Origin: an uncultured Clostridia bacterium
Lineage (GTDB): Bacteria; Bacillota; Clostridia; Oscillospirales; Oscillospiraceae
DNA: 9,528 nucleotides
Direction of reading: 5' to 3'
NCBI GenBank assembly: GCA_938049125.1
Contig: CALICR010000165.1
Coordinates: 1-9,528 of the forward strand
The translations under genes were made by a program, and so were the position numbers. Positions 4,553 through 9,528 of this stretch are shown here, in pieces (within the stretch, counting starts at the first letter, position 1; every line of letters begins with the position of its first letter). The notes beneath the pieces were generated by a model, which was not told where the DNA came from, searched no databases, and saw only the letters and a program-made list of their open reading frames with translations.

Positions 4553-6040
4553 TCACTCCTCCACCCAGCCCTCGGCGCGCGCAACAGCGCGCTGCCACTC
4601 GCGCAGGTACTTCGCCCGCAGGACCTCGTCCATGGCCGGGGCAAAGCGCCGGTCCTCGGTCCAGGCCACGCGGATCTCGTCCCGGGACTGCCAGAAGCCC
4701 ACGGCCAGGCCCGCCAGGCAGGCCGCGCCCAGGGCCGTCGTCTCCCGGACCACGGGGCGCACCGCCGCCGCGCCGAGGATGTCCGCCTGGAACTGCATGA
4801 GGAAGTCGTTGGCGCTGGCGCCGCCATCCACCCGCAGTGCGCTGAGCCGGAGGCCCGTGTCCTGCTCCATGGCCCGAACCACATCCGCCACCTGGTAGGC
4901 GATGGCCTCCAGGGAGGCGCGGACGATGTGCTCCCGGGTGCTGCCCCGGGTCAGGCCCATGATGACGCCCCGGGCGTACATATCCCACCGCGGCGCGCCG
5001 AGCCCCGTAAAGGCCGGGACCACGTAGACGCCGCCGTTGTCCGGCACCGCCCGGGCCAGGGCCTCAGACTCGGCAGAGCTGTCGATCATCCGCAGGCTGT
5101 CGCGCAGCCACTGGACCACGGCCCCGCCCACGAAGACGCTGCCCTCCAGGGCATACTGGACCTTGCCGCCGAGGCCGCAGGCGATGGTGGTCAGCAGGCC
5201 GTGGCGGCTCTCGACGGCCTGCGCACCGGTGTTCATCAGCAGGAAGCAGCCGGTGCCGTAGGTGTTCTTGGCGTCGCCCTCGTCGAAGCAGGCCTGGCCG
5301 AAGAGGGCCGCCTGCTGGTCCCCGGCGATGCCCGCGATGGGCACGGCGCAGCCGCCGATGACGGTGCTGCCGTAGATGGCGCTGCTGTCCCGCACCTCGG
5401 GCAGCATGGCCCGGGGGATGTCCAGCGCCGCAAGGATCGTGTCGTCCCAATCCAGCTTCCGGATGTCGTAGAGCATGGTGCGGGAGGCATTCGTATAGTC
5501 CGTGACGTGGACGCGGCCGCCGGTCAGCTTCCAGATGAGCCAGGTGTCCACGGTGCCGAAGAGCAGCTCGCCCCGGGCGGCCCGGGCGCGCGCGCCCTCC
5601 ACATGGTCGAGGATCCACTTGATCTTCGTGCCGGAGAAGTAAGCGTCGATGGGCAGGCCGGTGACGGTGCGGATGTGGCTCTCGAGGCCCTTGGCCCGCA
5701 GCTCCTCGCAGATGGGCGCCGTGCGGCGGCACTGCCAGACGATGGCGTTATAGATCGGCTCGCCCGTCGCCCTGTCCCAGACGACGGTGGTCTCCCGCTG
5801 GTTCGTGATGCCGATGGCGGCCAGCTGCTCCGGCGCGATGTCGTACTTGGCGATGACCTCCATCATAACGGAGTACTGGGAGCTCCAGATTTCCAGCGGG
5901 TCGTGCTCGACCCAGCCGGTCTGGGGATAGATCTGCGGGTATTCCTGCTGGCAGATGCCCACGATCCTCTGCTCGTGGTCAAAGAGGACTGCCCGGGAGC
6001 TGGTGGTGCCCTGGTCGAGGGCAAGAACGTATTGCGTCAT
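4553..6040 (-). CDS. glpK: Glycerol kinase
   Basis: GlpK phosphorylates glycerol to sn-glycerol-3-phosphate with ATP in the cytoplasm. The 495 residues are full length for this FGGY-family enzyme. The phosphate-binding motif DQGTTSSR is at 9-16. The glycerol-contacting residues Arg82, Glu83 and Tyr134 and the catalytic base Asp241 (GDQQAALFGQ) are present, so glycerol is more likely than another polyol. The loop before Asp241 reads IYGSTVIGGCAVPIAG. It lacks the histidine that HPr phosphorylates in Bacillus and Enterococcus enzymes, and also the GGTR segment that binds fructose-1,6-bisphosphate in E. coli. AAAGGAG precedes the ATG. No glpF, glpD or glpT is adjacent. The gene sits between a nucleoside transporter and deoB, with a hairpin just upstream, and is probably read from the transporter promoter since there is no room for its own. 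Confidence 0.96.
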   Translation of the reverse strand: MTQYVLALDQGTTSSRAVLFDHEQRIVGICQQEYPQIYPQTGWVEHDPLEIWSSQYSVMMEVIAKYDIAPEQLAAIGITNQRETTVVWDRATGEPIYNAIVWQCRRTAPICEELRAKGLESHIRTVTGLPIDAYFSGTKIKWILDHVEGARARAARGELLFGTVDTWLIWKLTGGRVHVTDYTNASRTMLYDIRKLDWDDTILAALDIPRAMLPEVRDSSAIYGSTVIGGCAVPIAGIAGDQQAALFGQACFDEGDAKNTYGTGCFLLMNTGAQAVESRHGLLTTIACGLGGKVQYALEGSVFVGGAVVQWLRDSLRMIDSSAESEALARAVPDNGGVYVVPAFTGLGAPRWDMYARGVIMGLTRGSTREHIVRASLEAIAYQVADVVRAMEQDTGLRLSALRVDGGASANDFLMQFQADILGAAAVRPVVRETTALGAACLAGLAVGFWQSRDEIRVAWTEDRRFAPAMDEVLRAKYLREWQRAVARAEGWVEE

Positions 6041-6066
6041 CAGATATCTCTCCTTTGGAAACGGAA

Positions 6067-6095
6067 GGCCCCCGCACGGATTCCGTACAGGGGCC
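6067..6095 (-). terminator. Hairpin between the nupQ-like gene and glpK, possible attenuator
   Basis: In minus-strand RNA, 29 bases fold into a nearly continuous 13-bp stem with a three-base loop: outer GGCCCC/GGGGCC and inner ACGGA/TCCGT, joined through two G-U wobbles (6073-6089 and 6075-6087). On the plus strand these become C-A mismatches, so the structure belongs to the minus-strand message. It starts about ten bases after the permease stop and ends about ten bases before the glpK SD site. The following UUCCGUUUCC is only moderately U-rich, so partial termination or mRNA processing is more likely than full stop. Confidence 0.6.
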
Positions 6096-6105
6096 GGTGG
6101 ATGAC

Positions 6106-7101
6106 TCAGCGCTGGCCCTTGTCGTAGGGGATACCCTCGGCCTTGGGGGCCCGGGACTTCTTCGAGGTGAAGATGAGCACGATCATCGTCACGAGATAGG
6201 GCAGCAGATTGTAGATGTTGGAAACCTTATCCACGCCGCTGAACGAGGGTAGGATGGGAATGAGCGTATAGAACGTGCCCGCCACCTTGAACAGTGCAAA
6301 GAACAGGGCGCACCCGAAGATCTGCCAGGGACGCCAGTTGCCGAAGATCATGACGGCAAGGGCCAGGAAACCGTAGCCGCCGACGGTGGCGGAGAAGGAG
6401 GAGCCTGCCACAAGGACATAGGCGAGGCCGCCCACGCCGCCGAGGAAGCCGGAGATCATGACGCCGGCATAGCGCATCTTATAGACATTGATGCCCACGG
6501 AGTCCGCGGCCTGGGGATGCTCGCCGCAGGCCCGCAGCCGCAGGCCGAAGCGCGTGTAGTAGAGCACGATCCAGGCGATGAGAAAGAGCACCAGCGCCAC
6601 GGGCATGGTGAGGTAGAACTTCTTGAACAGCGTCGGCAGGAAGTCCTGGTTCACCTGGCCGGGCAGACCCAGGGCCTCCGGTGTCAGGCGGGTCCAGGTG
6701 GGAATCTGGATGTCCGTCAGGCCCTGGCCCTGGATGGCCCAGGCGACGACGACGCTGAAGGCGGGCGCAAAGATGTTGAGCGCCGTGCCGCCGATGGTCT
6801 GGTCCGCCTTGAGGTTGATGGCGGCGAAAGCCAGCAGCAGCGAGAACAGCACGCCGGCGATGCCGGAGACCAGAATGGCCAGCAGCACACCAAGCTGCGG
6901 ACGGCTTTCGCCCCAGCCCGCCTGGTCCATGGCCCGGAGCACCAGGCAGGCAGCCAGTGCGCCGATGATCATGATGCCCTCGAGGGCCAGGTTGATGACG
7001 CCGGAGCGCTCCGAGTACATGCCGCCCAGCGCCACGAGCATCAGCGGGATGGCGAAACAGATCGTAAGGTTGATGATACTTGCCCAGGTGCTGGCGTTCA
7101 T
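6106..7101 (-). CDS. nupQ: Nucleoside ABC transporter permease (YufQ/NupQ-like)
   Basis: This is one of two membrane subunits of the nucleoside importer. The 331 residues are mostly hydrophobic, with about eight to ten membrane helices, and belong to the BPD_transp_2 (RbsC/LivH-like) superfamily. Hallmarks are ERSGVINLALEG (31-42) near the N-terminus and the cytoplasmic coupling loop FGLRLRACGEHPQAADSVGI (185-204), followed by Gly-rich helix 213-228. The C-terminus is a short basic tail. The ATG at 7101 overlaps the stop of the preceding permease as ATGA, and a GGGGG-type SD lies within that gene. Assignment to the NupQ rather than the NupP branch rests on its shorter length, position and the SGVINLALEG motif. 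The substrate class follows from the cdd, deoB and BMP neighbours. Confidence 0.93.
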   Translation of the reverse strand: MNASTWASIINLTICFAIPLMLVALGGMYSERSGVINLALEGIMIIGALAACLVLRAMDQAGWGESRPQLGVLLAILVSGIAGVLFSLLLAFAAINLKADQTIGGTALNIFAPAFSVVVAWAIQGQGLTDIQIPTWTRLTPEALGLPGQVNQDFLPTLFKKFYLTMPVALVLFLIAWIVLYYTRFGLRLRACGEHPQAADSVGINVYKMRYAGVMISGFLGGVGGLAYVLVAGSSFSATVGGYGFLALAVMIFGNWRPWQIFGCALFFALFKVAGTFYTLIPILPSFSGVDKVSNIYNLLPYLVTMIVLIFTSKKSRAPKAEGIPYDKGQR

Positions 7102-8216
7102 GCTGCGTCCCCCTTTCCCTTCCGCTGCGCGGACCGCTTGAGCAGCCCGGCGATCTTCGACTGCATCAGCAGGCTGAAGGCGGCCAGATAGATGATGACG
7201 GAAATGACGATCTGGGTGGCCTCCGTGGCATAGCCCTGGGACTGCATGGCAATGCCGCCGAGGTTCAGATAGCTGACGAAAATGGCGCTGAAAATGCAGG
7301 CGATGGGGTTGCAGCTCGCCAGCAGGGCGACGGAGATGCCGTCGAAGCCCATGGAGCTGATCTGCTGGAGCAGGTTGAGCTGGCCGCCGCCGGCCAGGAA
7401 GTAGAACCCGCCGCCGAGGCCCGCAAGGGCGCCGGAGATGACCATGGAGAGGACAATGTTCTTCTGGGCGTTGATGCCCGCGTACTCCGCGGCGTTGCGG
7501 TTGAGGCCGCAGGCCTGGAGCTCATAGCCGAACACAGTCTTGCGCAGCACGACCCAGACCACGATGGCCACGACGATGGCCAGCAGGAAGCCGACGTTCA
7601 TGTAGCTGTAGGACAGCAGCTTGTCGAGGCCCAGCCGCGGCAGGATGGCCGAGGGGTTGGCGTCGGCCAGGGCCGCCGTGCGGTCCGAGGCGGAGCCGCC
7701 CCAGCTCGTGGAGAGCATGGTGTGGCCTGCGAAGGTGAGATTCGCCACGAGGAAATTCACGAGGTTCATGCCGATCCAGTTGAAGAGGATGCCGGTCAGC
7801 ACCTCATTGACGTTGAACTTCGCCTTGAAGAAGCCCGGGAACACGCCCCAGAGCGCACCGCCGAGGATGGAGGCCAGCAGGCAGAGGTACCAGGGCATCT
7901 GGAAACCGATGGCGCACACCAGCGCGAAGAACGCGCCCATGGTGTACTGGCCCGACGCGCCGATGTTGAAGAGGCCGACCTTGTAGGCAAAGGCGATGCA
8001 GAGGCCCGTCATGATGAGGGGCGTCGAGCGGTAGAGCACGTTGCCCATGTCGCGGATGCCGTTCGAGAGCATATTGCCCATACCGGCGGCGGCGTTGGCG
8101 GGGTTCAGGATGAGCAGCAGCAGGAAGCCGAAGATGAGGCCCGCCGCGATGGAGAGCAGGGACGCCATCAGGCTGACGAAGCCCGAGCGCTGCCACAGCG
8201 CTGTTTTCTGTTTCAT
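7098..8216 (-). CDS. nupP: Nucleoside ABC transporter permease (YufP/NupP-like)
   Basis: This is the second membrane subunit, 372 residues, of the BPD_transp_2 superfamily. It opens with a short basic cytoplasmic segment and a first helix at about 16-38. The family motif KVGLFNIGASGQ (79-90) follows, then several more helices. The cytoplasmic loop FGYELQACGLNRNAAEYAGI (229-248) contacts the ATPase in related importers. A polar extracytoplasmic stretch (about 162-200) between helices is typical of the NupP branch. The C-terminus is basic. The ATG at 8216 overlaps the ATPase stop codon as ATGA, with AAAGGAG eight bases upstream. The four-base overlaps on both sides suggest tightly coupled, near-equal synthesis of the three components. 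Confidence 0.94.
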   Translation of the reverse strand: MKQKTALWQRSGFVSLMASLLSIAAGLIFGFLLLLILNPANAAAGMGNMLSNGIRDMGNVLYRSTPLIMTGLCIAFAYKVGLFNIGASGQYTMGAFFALVCAIGFQMPWYLCLLASILGGALWGVFPGFFKAKFNVNEVLTGILFNWIGMNLVNFLVANLTFAGHTMLSTSWGGSASDRTAALADANPSAILPRLGLDKLLSYSYMNVGFLLAIVVAIVVWVVLRKTVFGYELQACGLNRNAAEYAGINAQKNIVLSMVISGALAGLGGGFYFLAGGGQLNLLQQISSMGFDGISVALLASCNPIACIFSAIFVSYLNLGGIAMQSQGYATEATQIVISVIIYLAAFSLLMQSKIAGLLKRSAQRKGKGDAA

Positions 8217-9528
8217 TCGGCGCGCTCCTTTCTCTTGGCGCCGGCCATGTAGAGGCCCAGCTCCTCGACGGTGACGGTCTTGGGGTCGAACTCGCCGACG
8301 ATCTCGCCCTCATAGATGACGAGGATGCGGTCCGAGAGGTTCATGACCTCGTCCAGCTCCAGGGAGATGAGCAGCACGCCCGCGCCCTCGTCGCGCTTTT
8401 TGACCAGCTGCTTGTGGATGAACTCGATGGCGCCGACGTCGAGGCCGCGGGTGGGCTGGACCGCCAGCAGCAGCTTCGGGTCCTTCTCCAGCTCCCGGGC
8501 CACGATGGCCTTCTGCTGGTTGCCGCCGGACATGGCGCGCGTCACGGTGACGGGACCCTGGCCGGAGCGGATGTCGAACTCCTCGATGAGTTCCTCGGCG
8601 TACCGCCGGACCTCGTCGAAGCGGATGAACGCGCCCTTGCGGAAGTCGGGCTGCCAGTAGCGCTGGAGCACCAGGTTCTGCTCCAGGGTATAGTCGAGTA
8701 CGAGGCCGTACTTGTGCCGGTCCTCGGGGATGTGGCTCATGCCGCTGCGGCTTCGCTCCCGGACCTTCGCGTGGGTGATGTCCTTGCCGCAGAGCGTCAG
8801 CCTGCCTGACGCGGGCCGCTCCAGGCCCGTCAGCGCATAGCCCAGCTCCGTCTGGCCGTTGCCCTCGATGCCCGCGATGCAGACGATCTCGCCGCTGCGG
8901 ACCTGGAAGGAGACGTCGCGGACGGCGTTGTTCTTATGGACATGGGAGGGCACCGTCAGCCCCCGGACGTCCAGCACGGCCTCGCCCGGCTCCGCGGGCT
9001 TCTTGTCCACCTTGAAGTTGACCTGGCGGCCGACCATCATGGCGGAGAGCGCCTCGATGGTGGTGTCCTTCGTGTCCACGGTGCCGATGTACTTGCCCTT
9101 GCGGAGCACGGTGCAGCGGTCCGCCACGGCCATGATCTCCGCCAGCTTGTGGGAGATGAAGAGGATGGACTTGCCCTCGGCGGCGAAGTTCTTCATGATC
9201 TGCATCAGCTCGTCAATCTCCTGGGGCGTCAGAACCGCCGTCGGCTCGTCGAAGATGAGGATCTCGTTGTCGCGGTAGAGCATCTTGAGGATCTCCACGC
9301 GCTGCTGCATGCCGACGCTGATGTCCTGGATCAGGGCGTCGGGGTCCACCTTCAGGCCATACTTCTCGGAGAGGGCCAGGACCTTCTTCCGGGCGGCCTG
9401 CTTCTGCAGGAAGCCCAGCTTCGTGTCCTCCACGCCGAGAATGATGTTGTCCAGCACCGAGAAGCATTCGACCAGCTTGAAGTGCTGGTGCACCATGCCG
9501 ATGCCGAGGGCATTGGCGTCGTTGGGGT
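8213..9528 (-). CDS. nupO: Nucleoside ABC transporter ATP-binding protein (YufO/NupO-like), 5' end missing
   Basis: This twin-domain ATPase powers the importer. About 437 residues are visible of a family usually near 510. The N-terminal part with the first Walker A lies beyond 9528. The frame is open before the Met at 9496 (PNDANALGIG-M), and family alignment shows that Met is internal. Counting from it, domain 1 shows the Q-loop MVHQHF (1-6), signature ISVGMQQRVEIL (59-70), Walker B ILIFDEPTAVLT (79-90) and the H-loop His116. Domain 2 has GIEGNGQTEL (209-218) in place of a Walker A, signature MSGGNQQKAIVARE (322-335) and LLLAVQPTRGLD (342-353), which lacks the catalytic Glu. One competent and one degenerate site are normal for RbsA/BMP-type importers. 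The gene leads the visible operon, and its start and promoter are outside the window. Confidence 0.94.
   Translation of the reverse strand, partial: PNDANALGIGMVHQHFKLVECFSVLDNIILGVEDTKLGFLQKQAARKKVLALSEKYGLKVDPDALIQDISVGMQQRVEILKMLYRDNEILIFDEPTAVLTPQEIDELMQIMKNFAAEGKSILFISHKLAEIMAVADRCTVLRKGKYIGTVDTKDTTIEALSAMMVGRQVNFKVDKKPAEPGEAVLDVRGLTVPSHVHKNNAVRDVSFQVRSGEIVCIAGIEGNGQTELGYALTGLERPASGRLTLCGKDITHAKVRERSRSGMSHIPEDRHKYGLVLDYTLEQNLVLQRYWQPDFRKGAFIRFDEVRRYAEELIEEFDIRSGQGPVTVTRAMSGGNQQKAIVARELEKDPKLLLAVQPTRGLDVGAIEFIHKQLVKKRDEGAGVLLISLELDEVMNLSDRILVIYEGEIVGEFDPKTVTVEELGLYMAGAKRKERAE

Noticed and set aside
4510..4884. N-terminal extension of deoB
   Set aside because: It lies over glpK in a different frame, has no family similarity, and the ATG at 4509 has an SD and gives the normal DeoB length.
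4214..6127. Long plus-strand open frame (637 codons) opposite deoB and glpK
   Set aside because: It is antisense to two full-length, motif-complete enzymes. Its translation is rich in Gly, Ala, Arg, Asp and His with no domain, as expected when GC-rich coding DNA is read backwards.
7080..8252. Plus-strand open frame of 390 codons opposite the nupP-like permease
   Set aside because: Highly charged Glu/Gln/His-rich translation that mirrors membrane-helix codons, with no start signal.
8438..8872. Degenerate second ATPase site as a sign of a broken transporter
   Set aside because: Loss of the Walker A Lys and the Walker B Glu in the C-terminal domain is usual in this type of importer ATPase, and the first domain looks intact as far as seen.
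9494..9496. ATG as the start of the nupO-like ATPase
   Set aside because: The frame stays open to the window end, and the residues before and after it (GIG-MVHQHF) are an internal, conserved family segment. Starting here would omit the first Walker A.
1..9528. CRISPR array, tRNA, rRNA, insertion sequence or phage genes
   Set aside because: I saw no regularly spaced repeats, cloverleaf, rRNA-like block, transposase or terminal inverted repeats on reading both strands. No covariance search could be run.

Overview
The window looks like one end of a draft or metagenomic contig from a GC-rich, low-oxygen Firmicute, most plausibly an Oscillospiraceae-type gut Clostridium. That placement is inference. 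It rests on strongly G/C-biased third codon positions, AGGAGG-type Shine-Dalgarno (SD) sites before nearly every gene, a Gram-positive-style lipoprotein, AT-rich promoter islands and compact operons. Bases 1-28 are not genomic: they are the 3' part of the Illumina TruSeq read-1 adapter.

Layout. (a) 29-1572 is a small left-hand region. A plus-strand gene for a membrane-anchored zinc-ribbon protein (245-955) has a near-consensus promoter. It converges on, and overlaps by 14 bp, a minus-strand hypothetical gene (942-1367). The best terminator for the plus-strand gene lies inside the coding sequence of the opposing gene. (b) 1583-9528 is a block of seven minus-strand genes that form a nucleoside import and salvage locus. 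In transcription order (right to left) they are: ABC ATPase (nupO-like, 5' end outside the window), permease (nupP-like), permease (nupQ-like), glycerol kinase (glpK), phosphopentomutase (deoB), cytidine deaminase (cdd) and a BMP/PnrA-family nucleoside-binding lipoprotein (nupN-like). The three transporter genes are joined by ATGA overlaps, and deoB and cdd by a GTGA overlap. The lipoprotein gene has its own promoter region and is closed by a strong terminator.

How the genes work together. The lipoprotein captures nucleosides outside the cell, and the two permeases plus the twin-domain ATPase import them. Cdd converts (deoxy)cytidine to (deoxy)uridine. A nucleoside phosphorylase, not in this window, would release (deoxy)ribose-1-phosphate, which DeoB isomerises to the 5-phosphate for central metabolism. 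Glycerol kinase is the outsider. It sits between the transporter and deoB, behind a hairpin whose G-U wobbles show that it folds in the minus-strand RNA, and it has no other glycerol genes beside it.

I found no tRNA, rRNA, CRISPR array, insertion sequence or phage feature. Nothing here is clearly a new biological system. The points most worth checking are the buried terminator and convergent overlap, the glpK insertion with its hairpin, the promoter/palindrome region before the lipoprotein gene, and the adapter.
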